DNA of 64,000 nt, taken from assembly GCA_014647935.1 (NCBI GenBank), contig BMQD01000001.1:496001-560000 (forward strand). Direction: 5' to 3'. This stretch comes from Planomonospora parontospora (GTDB lineage Bacteria; Actinomycetota; Actinomycetes; Streptosporangiales; Streptosporangiaceae). The notes under the pieces are model-generated. The model was not told the origin of the DNA, searched no databases, and saw only the letters and a program-made list of their open reading frames with translations. The position numbers and the translations under genes are program-made. Within the stretch, counting starts at the first letter, position 1, and each line of letters opens with the position of its first letter. This document shows positions 17,943 through 30,444 of the stretch, piece by piece.

Positions 17943-18439
17943 CCACTCCTGCCGATGGGGGCGGTGACCGCCTGCGTCAGCCGTACCAGCTCGGCGGGGG
18001 CGGTCTCGATCTGCAGCCCGCGCCGCCCGGCGGAGAAGTAGACCGTCTCGAACCCGAGCGCCGAGGCGTCGACCACGGTCGGCAGCCGCCTGCGCTGCCC
18101 CAGCGGGCTGATCCCGCCCACCACGTAACCGGTCACCCGCTCGACCTTGGCCGCGTCGGCCATCGCGGCGCGCTTGCCGCCCAGCGCCGCCGCCAGCGCC
18201 TTGAGGTCCAGCTTGCCCGCCACCGGCACCACCGCGACCGCCAGGCCGCCGTCGACCTCGGCCACCAGCGTCTTGAAGATGCGGCCGTACGGCACGCCGA
18301 GCGCGTCGGCGGCCTCCTCGCCGTAGGCCTGCGCTCCCGCGTCGTGCTCGTAGGGGTGCAGGGTGAAATCCACTCCGGCCTGGCTCAGCGCCACCGTCGC
18401 CGGGGTGCCCTGGCCTCTGGCGTTCTTCGGCTTGCCCAT
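17939..18439 (-). CDS. YbaK/EbsC-family Cys-tRNA(Pro)-type deacylase
   Basis: The 166-residue protein matches the YbaK/ProX editing fold, which hydrolyses mischarged aminoacyl-tRNA in trans. Recognisable parts are the early LHPYEHDAGAQAYGEEAADALG, the conserved Lys in GRIFKTLV, and GYVVGGISPLGQRRRLP with the GGxxP-type loop. The ATG at 18439 lacks a Shine-Dalgarno, but TACGCT lies 7 nt upstream (18447-18452 on the minus strand), which suggests a leaderless transcript. It is translationally coupled to the amidase downstream and divergent from hisD. Confidence 0.88.
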   Translation of the reverse strand: MGKPKNARGQGTPATVALSQAGVDFTLHPYEHDAGAQAYGEEAADALGVPYGRIFKTLVAEVDGGLAVAVVPVAGKLDLKALAAALGGKRAAMADAAKVERVTGYVVGGISPLGQRRRLPTVVDASALGFETVYFSAGRRGLQIETAPAELVRLTQAVTAPIGRSG

Positions 18440-18478
18440 GGCGGGAAGCGTAGCGACTCAGCGGAATCTACAGCGTAA

Positions 18479-21696
<3,218 letters not shown>

Positions 21697-21702
21697 GGGG
21701 CG

Positions 21703-21858
21703 ATGACCGATAACTGGACGGCCGTTGCGATGGCCTTCGCCGCCCTCTTCCTGGTGGGCGGCATCGTCTCCTTCCTCAAACAGGGACTGAAGAAGGGCGC
21801 GCTCCTGCTGGCCGCCCTCGCGGCCCTGGCGACCACAGCGGCGGTGCTCTGGTGGTGA
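21703..21858 (+). CDS. small membrane protein in the his operon (51 aa)
   Basis: An ATG at 21703, six bases after the hisB stop, opens a 51-residue frame: a short polar start, a first hydrophobic helix ([18 protein letters not shown]), a basic turn (KQGLKKG), and a second helix ending in VLWW. This is a helical hairpin with positive inside residues in the loop. It fits exactly between hisB and hisH, and small genes at this place are usual in actinobacterial his clusters. Function unknown. Confidence 0.75.
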   Translation: MTDNWTAVAMAFAALFLVGGIVSFLKQGLKKGALLLAALAALATTAAVLWW

Positions 21859-21865
21859 AGCTCTG

Positions 21866-22501
21866 GTGAGCAAGAACGTCACGGTCCTCGACTACGGCTC
21901 GGGCAACCTGCGCTCCGCGGAGCGCGCCCTGGCCCGGGTCGGCGCGGACGTCACGGTGACCTCCGACTACCAGGCGGCGATGGAGGCCGACGGCCTCGTC
22001 GTCCCCGGCGTCGGCGCGTTCGCCGCCTGCATGGCCGGGCTGAAGTCGGTGGTCGGCGACCGGATCGTCGCCCGCCGCCTGTCGGCCGGCCGGCCGGTGC
22101 TCGGCATCTGCGTCGGCATGCAGATCCTGTTCGAGACGGGGGTGGAGCACGGGGTGACGACCTCCGGCTGCGGCGAGTGGCCCGGCACGGTCGAGCGCCT
22201 CGACGCCCCGGTCCTGCCGCACATGGGATGGAACACCGTCAAGGCCCCCGAGGGCACGGTGCTGTTCGACGGGATCGACGCCGACGAGCGGTTCTACTTC
22301 GTGCACTCCTACGGCGTGCGCTCCTGGGAGCTGCAGGCCGGTCCGGGCTTCACCGACCCGCTGGTGACCTGGGCCGAGCACGGCGTGCCGTTCGTCGCTG
22401 CGGTGGAGAACGGGCCGCTCACGGCGACCCAGTTCCATCCCGAGAAGTCGGGCGACGCCGGGGCCCGCCTGCTGGCCAACTGGCTCGGCACACTCGGATG
22501 A
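21866..22501 (+). CDS. hisH: imidazole glycerol phosphate synthase, glutaminase subunit
   Basis: HisH hydrolyses glutamine and passes ammonia to HisF. The 211-residue class I amidotransferase has the nucleophile C82 in GICVGMQ and the His/Glu pair in FHPEKSG near the C-terminus. The start is a GTG at 21866, 7 bases after the small membrane gene stop; GGTGAAG is a modest ribosome site. Its partner hisF lies two genes downstream, so a 1:1 complex is expected from one operon. Confidence 0.97.
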   Translation: MSKNVTVLDYGSGNLRSAERALARVGADVTVTSDYQAAMEADGLVVPGVGAFAACMAGLKSVVGDRIVARRLSAGRPVLGICVGMQILFETGVEHGVTTSGCGEWPGTVERLDAPVLPHMGWNTVKAPEGTVLFDGIDADERFYFVHSYGVRSWELQAGPGFTDPLVTWAEHGVPFVAAVENGPLTATQFHPEKSGDAGARLLANWLGTLG

Positions 22502-22520
22502 ACGTTCCGGCGGGCGCCCC

Positions 22521-22874
22521 GTGAGCAAGGAGCGGGCCCGGCGCCGGGCCGAGCGGGAGGCCGAGCAGACCCGGCAGGCCGCGCTGCGCGCCGAGCGGCA
22601 GGCCCGGCTCGCCCGCCGGCGGCGGCTGCTGGAGAGGGTGACGGCCCCCGCCGCCGCGCTGCTGCCGCGCCGGCCCGTGCGGATCGCCGGACAGCGCGGC
22701 ATCATCGCCCGCCGCCGCCGCACGCAGAACGGCGTGGTGGCGGTGCTGTTCCTCATCGTCCAGGTGATCGCATGGCTGCTCTGGTCCTCGTGGGCCGCGA
22801 GGCTCGGTGCGCTCCTGCTGTCCCTGTTGCTCGTCCCGGTGCTCGTCACCGTCGTATTCGACCGGAGGTCCTGA
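22521..22874 (+). CDS. small basic membrane protein in the his operon (117 aa)
   Basis: The first 70 residues are strongly basic with an Arg/Ala/Glu pattern likely to be helical ([20 protein letters not shown]). Two hydrophobic helices follow ([17 protein letters not shown] and [19 protein letters not shown]). The charged region would be cytosolic. The GTG start is 20 bp after hisH and the stop is 5 bp before priA, so it belongs to the operon. I do not recognise a named family; comparable genes occur at this site in related actinomycetes. Function unknown. Confidence 0.8.
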   Translation: MSKERARRRAEREAEQTRQAALRAERQARLARRRRLLERVTAPAAALLPRRPVRIAGQRGIIARRRRTQNGVVAVLFLIVQVIAWLLWSSWAARLGALLLSLLLVPVLVTVVFDRRS

Positions 22875-22879
22875 ACAAG

Positions 22880-23599
22880 ATGTCGCTAGAGCTGCTGCCC
22901 GCCGTGGACGTCGCCGACGGCCGGGCGGTCCGCCTGGTCCAGGGCGAGGCCGGAACCGAGACGTCCTACGGCGACCCGCTCTCGGCCGCGCTCGCCTGGC
23001 AGGAGGCCGGGGCCGAGTGGATCCACCTGGTCGACCTCGACGCTGCCTTCGGCCGGGGCTCCAACCGGGAGCTGCTCGCCTCCGTGGTCAAGGCGGTCGA
23101 CGTCAAGGTCGAGATGTCCGGCGGCATCCGCGACGACGCCTCGCTGGAGCTCGCCCTGGCCACCGGCTGCCGCCGCGTCAACATCGGCACCGCGGCCCTG
23201 GAGAACCCCGCCTGGTGCTCGAAGATCATCGCCGAGTACGGCGACCGCGTCGCGATCGGCCTGGACGTGCGCGGCACCACCCTGGCCGGCCGCGGCTGGA
23301 CCAAGGAGGGCGGCGACCTGTGGGAGGTGCTGGAGCGGCTGGAGGCCGACGGCTGCTCCCGCTACGTCGTCACCGACGTCACCAAGGACGGCACCCTGAC
23401 CGGCCCCAACCTCGGCCTGCTGCGCGAGGTCTGCTCCCGCACCGCCAAGCCGGTCGTCGCCAGCGGCGGCGTCTCCTCCCTCGACGACCTGCGCGCCCTG
23501 GCGTCGCTGGTCCCGGCGGGGGTGGAGGGCGCGATCGTCGGCAAGGCCCTGTACGCCGGGGCGTTCACCCTCGAGGAAGCCCTGGCCGCGGTCTCCTGA
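22880..23599 (+). CDS. priA: bifunctional ProFAR isomerase / phosphoribosylanthranilate isomerase
   Basis: The 239-residue (beta/alpha)8 barrel is of the HisA type, with the catalytic Asp in [18 protein letters not shown] and the second Asp in [15 protein letters not shown]. In actinobacteria this protein (PriA) does both the HisA reaction and the TrpF reaction. That role is supported here by the lack of any trpF next to trpC, trpB and trpA. The ATG at 22880 has GGAGG about 12 nt upstream. It sits between the small basic membrane gene and hisF. Dual specificity is known for the family, not shown by the sequence itself. Confidence 0.93.
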   Translation: MSLELLPAVDVADGRAVRLVQGEAGTETSYGDPLSAALAWQEAGAEWIHLVDLDAAFGRGSNRELLASVVKAVDVKVEMSGGIRDDASLELALATGCRRVNIGTAALENPAWCSKIIAEYGDRVAIGLDVRGTTLAGRGWTKEGGDLWEVLERLEADGCSRYVVTDVTKDGTLTGPNLGLLREVCSRTAKPVVASGGVSSLDDLRALASLVPAGVEGAIVGKALYAGAFTLEEALAAVS

Positions 23600-23645
23600 G
23601 ACCCCTCGGTCTCTCCGGGGACCCTCTAGCGAAAGGAGCCCGCGC

Positions 23646-24416
23646 GTGAGCGTCGCGGTGCGAGTGATCCCCTGCCTGGACGTGGACGCCGGGCGGGTGG
23701 TCAAGGGCGTCAACTTCGAGAACCTGCGCGACGCCGGCGACCCGGTCGAGCTGGCCCGGCGCTACGACGCCGAGGGAGCCGACGAGCTGACGTTCCTGGA
23801 CATCACCGCGTCCAGCTCCGACCGGTCCACGATGTACGACGTGGTGCGCCGTACGGCCGAGCAGGTGTTCATCCCGCTGACCGTCGGCGGAGGGGTGCGC
23901 GCGGTCGAGGACGTCGACCGGCTGCTGCGCGCCGGGGCGGACAAGGTCTCGCTGAACACCGCCGCCATCGCCCGGCCGGAGCTGCTGACCGAGGCCTCGC
24001 GGCGGTACGGCGCGCAGTGCGTCGTGCTCTCGGTGGACGCGCGCCGGGTCGTCGACGGCCCGCCCACCCCGTCCGGGTTCGAGGTGACCACGCACGGCGG
24101 CCGCCGGGGTACCGGCATCGACGCGGTCGAGTGGGCGCGGCGGGGCGAGGAACTGGGCGTGGGGGAGATCCTGCTCAACTCCATGGACGGCGACGGCACC
24201 CGTGACGGCTACGACCTGGAGATGATCCGGGCCGTGCGGGCGGCGGTCTCCGTCCCGGTCATTGCCAGCGGCGGGGCCGGGACCGTGGAGCACTTCGCCC
24301 CGGCGGTGGAGGCGGGGGCGGACGCGGTCCTGGCGGCCTCGGTGTTCCACTTCGGCCAGCTCAAGATCGCCGATGTGAAGGACGCCCTCCGCACCGCGGG
24401 CCACCCCGTCCGCTGA
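23646..24416 (+). CDS. hisF: imidazole glycerol phosphate synthase, cyclase subunit
   Basis: HisF uses ammonia from HisH to close the imidazole ring, releasing AICAR. The 256-residue barrel has the catalytic Asp residues in [17 protein letters not shown] and [15 protein letters not shown], and the phosphate loop [13 protein letters not shown]. The GTG start has a clear AAAGGAG 8 nt upstream. It is the last recognisable his gene of this cluster; hisI lies about 9 kb away and hisG/hisE are not in the window. Confidence 0.97.
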   Translation: MSVAVRVIPCLDVDAGRVVKGVNFENLRDAGDPVELARRYDAEGADELTFLDITASSSDRSTMYDVVRRTAEQVFIPLTVGGGVRAVEDVDRLLRAGADKVSLNTAAIARPELLTEASRRYGAQCVVLSVDARRVVDGPPTPSGFEVTTHGGRRGTGIDAVEWARRGEELGVGEILLNSMDGDGTRDGYDLEMIRAVRAAVSVPVIASGGAGTVEHFAPAVEAGADAVLAASVFHFGQLKIADVKDALRTAGHPVR

Positions 24417-24467
24417 CGGGGCCACCGGGTCGGCCTCGGTGGATATCGGACATCGAGTCGGATAGCA

Positions 24468-24483
24468 CCCCGCCTCAGCGGGG
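24468..24483 (+). terminator. short hairpin after hisF
   Basis: CCCCGC, the tetraloop CTCA and GCGGGG form a 6-bp perfect stem 51 bp after the hisF stop. No T-tract follows. It may end or reduce his operon transcription before the kinase gene. Confidence 0.4.
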
Positions 24484-24569
24484 ATGAGACGTCTGTGACG
24501 ACGTTGACGGTGCGGCGGCCGGTGCGGTGGCGCCGGTCGTGAGGGACCCGCATCGCGGACGGCCCGCTG

Positions 24570-26633
24570 ATGTCCGGTAGGGGCGCGGCGCTGCGCCGTA
24601 CCGCGGGGTTCGCCGTGCTGCACGTGGTCGCGATGCTGGCCGGGCGGCTGGAGCTGGCCGGCGGGGAGGTCTTCGGCCTGGTGTGGCCGGCGGCCGGGGT
24701 GGGGGCGCTGTGGCTGCTGGTGCAGCGGCACGAGCGGTCCCGGTGGCTGGACGCGCTGACCATGGTGGCGATCTTCCTCGTCGTCAACCTGCTGACCGGC
24801 GCGGCCCTCCCGTCCGCCGTCTTCTTCACCGCGGTGAACCTGGCGCAGATCCTGGTGTTCCTGAAGGTGATCATCTCGGCCTGCCCGGATCTGCGGACCT
24901 CCCGCCCGTGGGGAGGTTTCGAGCGGGTGCGGCATCTGTGGGGCCTGCTGGCGGCCGCGGCCGCCGGGGCGGCGGTCGGCGCGCTGGTGGTCCCCACCGT
25001 CCTGGGGGTGCTCACCGGCCGGTGGTCGGTCCCGGGCGCCGTGGCGTGGTGGGCGCGCAACGTCGTGAGCATGACGGCGATCCCCGCGCTGGGCCTGTGC
25101 CTGGGGCGGCTGCTCGACCGGCGGGCCCGCGCCCGGCGGCGGGCCGCACCGTGGCGGGCGGTGCGGGAGGCGGCGGACCGGGCCGGCGGCCGGCGGATCG
25201 CCGAGTGCTGCGTCCTGCCGGCGGCATCGGCGGCGGCCTACCTCGTGACGTTCGGTGTCAGCCACGATCTGCCGCTGGCGTTCCTGCTGATCGCGGTGAC
25301 GGTCTGGGCCGCCGTGCGCTTCAGTACCGCTCTCGTGGCCCTGCACAGCCTGGTCACCGGCACGGTGGCGATCGTCTTCACCGTGTACGGCAGCGGTCCG
25401 TTCACCACGGCCGCCTCGCCGGTGGCCCGGGTGCTGGTGGCGCAGGTCTTCGTCGGGGTGATCACCGTGGTCGGCCTGGCGCTGGCACTCGGCCGGGACG
25501 AACGCGACGAGCTGGAACGGCAGCGGGCCGCAGCCGAGAAAGAGGTGATCGCCCAGGCCGGGATGCTCTCGGCGATCGTCGAGTCGATGCACGACGGACT
25601 GGCGGTCGTCGACGAGGCCGGGCGGTTCGTCATGAGCAACCCGGCCGCCCGGTGGCTGCTGGGCGCCGGCGGCCCCTTGACCGTCGCCGACGCCTGCGAG
25701 CTGCTGCATCCCGACGGCACGCCCGTCGGCAGGCGGCAGCTGCCGTACAGGCTGGCCCTGGCCGGGCACGAGGTCCGCGGCATGGACGTGCTGCTCCGCC
25801 TCCCGGGCGCGGCCGGGAACCGCATGCTCAACGTCAGCGCCACCCGGCTGCCCTCCGATCCGCCGCGGGCGGTCGTGGTCTTCCACGACGTCACAGACGA
25901 GCGGCGGCACCGCGACGAGCTGGCGGCCTTCGCCGGGGTGGTGGCCCACGATCTGCTCAACCCGCTGGGCACCATCGACGGCTGGGCGGAGATCCTGGCC
26001 GACGCCGCCGAGGCGGCCCCCGGAGGCGTCGCGCCGGACGGGGCCGGTGACGGCGTCGCCCGCATCCGGCAGGCTTCGGCGCGGATGCGGGAGCTGATCC
26101 AGGACCTGCTGGCGCACACCGCCGCGCGGGACGCGCCCATCACCCCCGTCCCGGTCGACCTCGGGCGCGCCGTGCGGGAGGTGGCCGCGGCCCGCGGCGA
26201 CCTCCCGGAGGCGGCGGCCCGGGGGCGGGCCCCGGTGTTCCACATCGGCGAGCTGGCCGCGGTCCGGGCCGATCGGGTGCTGCTGCGCCAGCTGCTGGAC
26301 AACCTGATCGGCAACGCGGTGAAGTACACCGCCCCGGGCGAGCGGCCGGAGATCACCGTCACCTCCGCGGTCGAGCGGCCGGGCTGGGTCCGCGTCGAGA
26401 TCGCCGACCGGGGCATCGGGATCCCGCCGGGACAGCACGAGGCGATCTTCCAGAGCTTCCGCCGGGCCCACGAGGGCCGCTCCTACAGCGGCAGCGGGCT
26501 CGGCCTGGCCATCTGCAAGCGCATCGTCGAGCGGCACGGCGGCACGATAGGGGTGCAGGACGACCCGGGCGGGGGGTCGCGGTTCCACTTCACGCTGCCC
26601 GCCGCCGACGTCCCCGATGAGACGGCCGGGTGA
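24570..26633 (+). CDS. orphan membrane sensor histidine kinase (MASE1-PAS-HisKA-HATPase)
   Basis: The 687-residue protein has about eight N-terminal membrane helices with the look of a MASE1 sensor domain (residues 1-310), a short coiled segment, a PAS domain (IVESMHDGLAVVDEAGRFVMSNPAARWLLG), a HisKA domain with the phospho-acceptor H460 in GVVAHDLLNPLGTI, and a HATPase domain (N box DNLIGNAVKYT, G boxes IADRGIGIPP and SGSGLGLAICKRIVERHGG). Such kinases sense a membrane or cytosolic cue. No response regulator gene is adjacent. The ATG at 24570 has only a weak ribosome site. Confidence 0.9.
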   Translation: MSGRGAALRRTAGFAVLHVVAMLAGRLELAGGEVFGLVWPAAGVGALWLLVQRHERSRWLDALTMVAIFLVVNLLTGAALPSAVFFTAVNLAQILVFLKVIISACPDLRTSRPWGGFERVRHLWGLLAAAAAGAAVGALVVPTVLGVLTGRWSVPGAVAWWARNVVSMTAIPALGLCLGRLLDRRARARRRAAPWRAVREAADRAGGRRIAECCVLPAASAAAYLVTFGVSHDLPLAFLLIAVTVWAAVRFSTALVALHSLVTGTVAIVFTVYGSGPFTTAASPVARVLVAQVFVGVITVVGLALALGRDERDELERQRAAAEKEVIAQAGMLSAIVESMHDGLAVVDEAGRFVMSNPAARWLLGAGGPLTVADACELLHPDGTPVGRRQLPYRLALAGHEVRGMDVLLRLPGAAGNRMLNVSATRLPSDPPRAVVVFHDVTDERRHRDELAAFAGVVAHDLLNPLGTIDGWAEILADAAEAAPGGVAPDGAGDGVARIRQASARMRELIQDLLAHTAARDAPITPVPVDLGRAVREVAAARGDLPEAAARGRAPVFHIGELAAVRADRVLLRQLLDNLIGNAVKYTAPGERPEITVTSAVERPGWVRVEIADRGIGIPPGQHEAIFQSFRRAHEGRSYSGSGLGLAICKRIVERHGGTIGVQDDPGGGSRFHFTLPAADVPDETAG

Positions 26634-26649
26634 GCCGGGCCGTCCCGCC

Positions 26650-26679
26650 GGTCGGCATCCGGTCGGCATCCGGTCGGCA
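26650..26679. repeat. 11-bp tandem repeat after the kinase gene
   Basis: GGTCGGCATCC occurs twice back to back (26650-26660, 26661-26671), followed by a partial third copy GGTCGGCA. It lies 17 bp after the kinase stop in a 174-bp gap. It may be slippage product or a site. Confidence 0.6.
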
Positions 26680-26807
26680 GGGTCACGCTGCCGGTGGCCG
26701 CCGCAGGAGCGCAGGGCCGCGGCGAGGCCGGTGTTTGATCGTCGGCGGCACGGGGAGAGGTTCACGCACGGCGCGGCGGTGCGCCGCGTGAGACGACGGA
26801 GAGTGAG

Positions 26808-27008
26808 ATGACCAGGAGGTCGGGAATGCTCGGAACATCTGCCCGGCGGACGGCGGCGGCCGCACTGGCGATGGCCGCCCTCACCGGACTGCTCGGTGGT
26901 TGCGGCGGCGGTGGTGATGACGACGGTGACAGCCCCGACGTGGTCGAGACCTCGGCGCCCGGCGTCGAGAACGACGGCGAGACGGACAACGACGGGGACG
27001 GCGACTGA
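26808..27008 (+). CDS. small putative lipoprotein with acidic tail
   Basis: The 66-residue protein has a basic start, a hydrophobic core (AAAALAMAALTGLLGGC) and a lipobox-like LLGGC, so the Cys at about 32 is the likely lipidation site. After it comes only a Gly run and a chain rich in Asp, Glu and Gly, with no fold visible. GGAGAGTGAG before the ATG is a good ribosome site. It would sit on the outer membrane face as a short acidic tether. No family recognised. Confidence 0.65.
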   Translation: MTRRSGMLGTSARRTAAAALAMAALTGLLGGCGGGGDDDGDSPDVVETSAPGVENDGETDNDGDGD

Positions 27009-27027
27009 CGTCACGGGGTTCGGGGTG

Positions 27028-27061
27028 CCGCGCTCCCGGATGGAACCGTTCGGGAGCGCGG
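27028..27061. terminator. bidirectional hairpin terminator
   Basis: Perfect 11-bp arms (27028-27038 and 27051-27061) enclose a 12-nt loop between the convergent lipoprotein and small membrane protein genes. Confidence 0.65.
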
Positions 27062-27105
27062 GGAGGAGCGAAAAGGATCGGGGCGAAGCGGACCTTCGCC
27101 GGCGG

Positions 27106-27267
27106 TCAGCTCAGTACGTTCGTGAAGAACAGGGCCAACCGGTCGGCCCCCTCGATGATGCCGTCGAAGACCCCGCTGACCGCTGCGGCGGCCTCGGCGG
27201 GTCGGCTGAACAGATAAAAGGCCACGAACGCCACCGCTGCGTAGGTGGCGATCTTCTTGACCTGCAT
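27106..27267 (-). CDS. small conserved-looking membrane protein (53 aa)
   Basis: The protein starts MQVKKIATYAAVAF, has one membrane helix (residues 6-20), then an amphipathic stretch (AAAAVSGVFDGIIEGADRLALFF). The ATG at 27267 is preferred over one seven codons upstream because AGGAGG stands exactly 5 nt before it. Proteins of this shape (VKK, helix, then a VFDG segment) occur widely in actinobacteria. Function unknown; the C-terminal half could lie on the membrane surface. Confidence 0.7.
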   Translation of the reverse strand: MQVKKIATYAAVAFVAFYLFSRPAEAAAAVSGVFDGIIEGADRLALFFTNVLS

Positions 27268-27782
27268 GGGGGCCTCCTGCAGTTCCATTCCCAGCCGTAT
27301 ATACCCTGATTTTAAGGATCTCTGGCATCTTCGGCCCGGGTGGCTCCCGGATCTTGATGATCATACCTGGCGCGCCGGGGCGAGCCATGGCCGGATCGCA
27401 GGATTGGCATGGTCGGTCCCCTCCCCGTCATGGTGCGCAGGGAGCGCCGCCGTTGTCCAACCCGGAGTGCAAGGTATGGCGGAAGGGCGACCGGCGGCGG
27501 CGGGATCGCGAAGCCGGGGCCGGTGCCGTGACCAGCGGACGGATCTCCGGCTCGGGTCGCGGGAACGGGGTCGGCCGTCCGGTTCCGGACAGCGGGCCGG
27601 CGGCCCGGAACGGCGCCGGGCCCGCGGGTCACGGCAGGAGCGGGCTCCGGGCCCGGCACCCGGTGGCTACGGGTCCCCGCCCGCCGGGTCCGGGCCCGGG
27701 GCCCGGTGATTCCGGGTCCCCGGCCGCGGGGTCCGGGGGAGGCGGTCCGGCGGATCCGGGTCCCCCGCCGCGGGGAGGCCGT
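27268..27782. other. 515-bp non-coding, low-complexity region
   Basis: After a short AT-richer stretch (about 27290-27365, with TATATACC, probably the promoter of the small minus-strand gene) the sequence becomes very G-rich on the plus strand. Repeated GGTCCGGG / CCGGGTCC words are densest at 27640-27780. Open frames exist on both strands but have no family-like content or ribosome sites. I call no gene. Confidence 0.5.
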
Positions 27783-28415
27783 TCAGACGCCCAGGGAGGC
27801 GTCCATCAGGCGGGCCACGGAGCCCTCGTCGCCGTTGAGGCTCACCCTGGCGTGGGCCTGCCTGCCGAAGCAGAACAGCAGCAGCTCGCTGGCCGGGCCG
27901 GTCACCTCGACCTTCGGACCCTCATTGGCGCCGCCGAGGGCGACGCCGCCGCCGATCCGGTGCAGGACGACGCCGACCGGGGCCCTGCGCAGGAACAGCC
28001 CCCGGCCGGCCCGGACCCGCTTCCAGAACAGCTCCTCCAGGTCGGCGGGGAGCTCGCGGGGCTCCCACACGCGCTGCGCCCGGCGCAGGTCCTCGTGGTG
28101 GACGAACATCTCCATGGTGTTCACGGCGGAGTCCAGGCCGGGGACCAGCCCGTAGACGCCGCCGGGCCCGGAGCGGACGAGCTCGACCAGCCCGCCGAAG
28201 CCGTGATCGGCCTTGAGCGACCCCTGCACCCGGGCGGTGTACCCCGCCAGCGGGGCCAGGGCGATGCCGGGGGCGGCGTCGAGGCGGCGCTCCCGCAGCA
28301 CGAGGTGGGCGGCGAGGTCGAAGGCGGTCCAGCCCTCGCAGAGCGTGGGGGCGTCCGGGCCGAGCCGGACGAGCAGGTCGCTGAGCTCAGCGCGTTCGGC
28401 ACGGGCGTGGTTCAT
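27783..28415 (-). CDS. TIGR03085-family DinB/mycothiol-isomerase-like protein
   Basis: The 210-residue protein belongs to the actinobacterial group with a DinB or maleylpyruvate-isomerase-like four-helix bundle. Characteristic parts are the opening RAERAELSDLLVRLGPDAPTLCEGW with AAHLVLRERR (a His that can bind metal), and NTMEMFVHHEDLRRAQ with a paired His. Family members are thought to be metal-dependent and may use mycothiol, but the reaction is unknown. The ATG at 28415 has no strong ribosome site. It is divergent from the ABC exporter. Confidence 0.85.
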   Translation of the reverse strand: MNHARAERAELSDLLVRLGPDAPTLCEGWTAFDLAAHLVLRERRLDAAPGIALAPLAGYTARVQGSLKADHGFGGLVELVRSGPGGVYGLVPGLDSAVNTMEMFVHHEDLRRAQRVWEPRELPADLEELFWKRVRAGRGLFLRRAPVGVVLHRIGGGVALGGANEGPKVEVTGPASELLLFCFGRQAHARVSLNGDEGSVARLMDASLGV

Positions 28416-28563
28416 GGTGTGATCCTAACAAGGCCGTTGCGCGAGCAACGGGCGAGGAGCCGACCCGCCGATCATGGAAGGGCGGCTGCGGCGGGAATAA
28501 CGTGTCGGTCCGGCGTGATAGTCACATAGGTAACGACATCTCCAGCGAAAGGACACCCTCCGA

Positions 28564-30444
28564 GTGGCGAGCAAGGTGACGTCCGCCGTCATGCGCAAAG
28601 GGCTCCGCGTTCTGGGGGTGGCCATCCGGGCGGAGAAGGCGGTCTTCACCGCCGCGGTGCTGGCCAGCTCCGTCTACGGCGCGATGACGGTCGCGTCGGC
28701 GTGGGCACTGGGCTGGGCCACCGAGAACGTCGTGCTGCCCGCGTTCCGCCAGGGCGAGGTCGGCACCGGCACGCTCGTGGCGGGCGTGCTCCTCATCGTC
28801 GGCACCGCGCTGCTCAAGGCGCTGGGCGTGGCCGGCCGCCGGTTCTTCGCCGGCGTCATGCAGTACCGCATGCAGGCCCGCTCCCGGCGGGACGTCACCC
28901 GCCAGTACCTCAGGCTCCCGCTGGCCTGGCACCACCGGCATCCGACCGGTCAGCTGCTCTCCAACGCCAGCGCCGACGCCGAGGCCGCCTGGGCGCCGCT
29001 GGCCCCGCTGCCGATGGCCGTCGGCGTGGTCGTCATGCTGGTCACCGCCGCGGTCGCGCTCGTCCTGACCGACCTGCCGCTCGCCCTCGTCGGCTTCCTG
29101 GTCTTCCCGGCCATCGCCCTGCTCAACCTGGTCTACCAGCGCAGGCTCAGCCCGCTGGCCACCCGCGCCCAGCAGCTGCGCGCCGAGGTCAGCGAGATCG
29201 CGCACGAGAGCTTCGACGGGGCGCTGGTCGTCAAGACCCTCGGCCGGGAGGACGCCGAGACCGCCAGGTTCCGGGCCAGGGCCGAGCGGCTGCGCGACGC
29301 CAACATCGCGGTGGGGCGCGTGCGGGGGCTGTTCGACCCGATGCTGGAGGCCCTGCCCACCCTCGGCGTGCTGGCCGTGCTGCTGGTCGGCGCGGCCCGG
29401 CTGGAGGGCGGCGCGATCACCGCCGGGACCCTGGTCCAGGTCGCCTACCTGTTCACCCTGCTGGCCTTCCCGATCCGCGCCCTCGGCTGGGTGCTCGCCG
29501 AGCTGCCCCGCGCAGTCGTCGGCTACGAGCGGGTCCAGGAGGTGCTGTCGGCCACCGGTTCCATGGAGTACGGCACCGCCGTCCTGGCCGGGGACGCCCC
29601 GGCCAGGCTGGAGGTGCGCGGCCTCGGCTACGCCTACGGGGACGTCCCGGTCCTGTCGGGGGTGGACTTCGAGGTCGAGCCGGGCCGTACGACCGCCCTG
29701 GTCGGACCCACCGGCTCCGGCAAGTCCACGCTCGTGCAGACCTTCGTCCGGCTCGTCGACCCGGCGGAGGGGGCCGTGCTCGTCGACGGCACGGACCTGC
29801 GCGAGGCGGCGCGCGGCGCGGTCAGCGACGTGGTGGCGCTGGTGCCGCAGCAGACGTTCCTGTTCGACGACACGGTCCGCGGCAACATCACCCTGGGGCT
29901 GCCGGTCGACGACCAGGAGGTCTGGGCGGCGTTGCGCCTGGCCCAGGCCGAGGGCTTCGTCAGCGCCCTGCCCGCCGGGCTCGACACCAAGGTCGGAGAG
30001 CGCGGCACCACCCTGTCGGGCGGCCAGCGCCAGCGCCTGGCGCTGGCCCGCGCGCTGGTCCGCCGCCCGAGGCTGCTCGTCCTGGACGACGCGACTTCCA
30101 GCGTCGACCCCCAGGTGGAGGCGAAGATCCTGTACGGCCTGCGGGACGCCGCCGCCACGTCGGCGGCCTCGACCGTGGTGGTCGTGGCCTACCGGATGGC
30201 CACCATCGCCCTGGCCGACGAGGTCGTCTACCTCGAGCACGGCCGCGTCGTCGACCGCGGCCCGCACGACGAGCTGCTGGCCCGCTGCGCGGGATACCGC
30301 AACCTGGTCACCGCCTACGAGCGCGAGGAGGCCGAGCGGGAGGCGCTCGGAGCCGACGAGGAGACCGGCGGGGAGGCCGCCGGGAGGCCCGGCGGGGACC
30401 TCGGCGCCGACGAGATCAGCACCGACGAGGAGATCAGCGCGTGA
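28564..30444 (+). CDS. ABC exporter half-transporter with degenerate ATPase site
   Basis: The 626-residue protein has six membrane helices (about 30-310) and an ATPase domain: Walker A GPTGSGKST, signature LSGGQRQRLALARAL, Walker B LLVLDDATSSVD. Two catalytic positions are altered: the Walker B Glu is D509 and the switch His is Y543 (VVVAYRMAT). This is the pattern of the degenerate half of a heterodimeric exporter. The C-terminal 40 residues are acidic and Gly-rich. The GTG start overlaps nothing; AAAGGA stands 11 nt before it. The partner gene overlaps its stop by 4 bases. Exported substrate unknown. Confidence 0.93.
   Translation: MASKVTSAVMRKGLRVLGVAIRAEKAVFTAAVLASSVYGAMTVASAWALGWATENVVLPAFRQGEVGTGTLVAGVLLIVGTALLKALGVAGRRFFAGVMQYRMQARSRRDVTRQYLRLPLAWHHRHPTGQLLSNASADAEAAWAPLAPLPMAVGVVVMLVTAAVALVLTDLPLALVGFLVFPAIALLNLVYQRRLSPLATRAQQLRAEVSEIAHESFDGALVVKTLGREDAETARFRARAERLRDANIAVGRVRGLFDPMLEALPTLGVLAVLLVGAARLEGGAITAGTLVQVAYLFTLLAFPIRALGWVLAELPRAVVGYERVQEVLSATGSMEYGTAVLAGDAPARLEVRGLGYAYGDVPVLSGVDFEVEPGRTTALVGPTGSGKSTLVQTFVRLVDPAEGAVLVDGTDLREAARGAVSDVVALVPQQTFLFDDTVRGNITLGLPVDDQEVWAALRLAQAEGFVSALPAGLDTKVGERGTTLSGGQRQRLALARALVRRPRLLVLDDATSSVDPQVEAKILYGLRDAAATSAASTVVVVAYRMATIALADEVVYLEHGRVVDRGPHDELLARCAGYRNLVTAYEREEAEREALGADEETGGEAAGRPGGDLGADEISTDEEISA

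Noticed and set aside
27354-27780. Candidate genes in the G-rich gap before the TIGR03085 gene
   Set aside because: All frames translate into Gly/Pro/Arg/Ser low complexity and lack ribosome sites; no family-like pattern.
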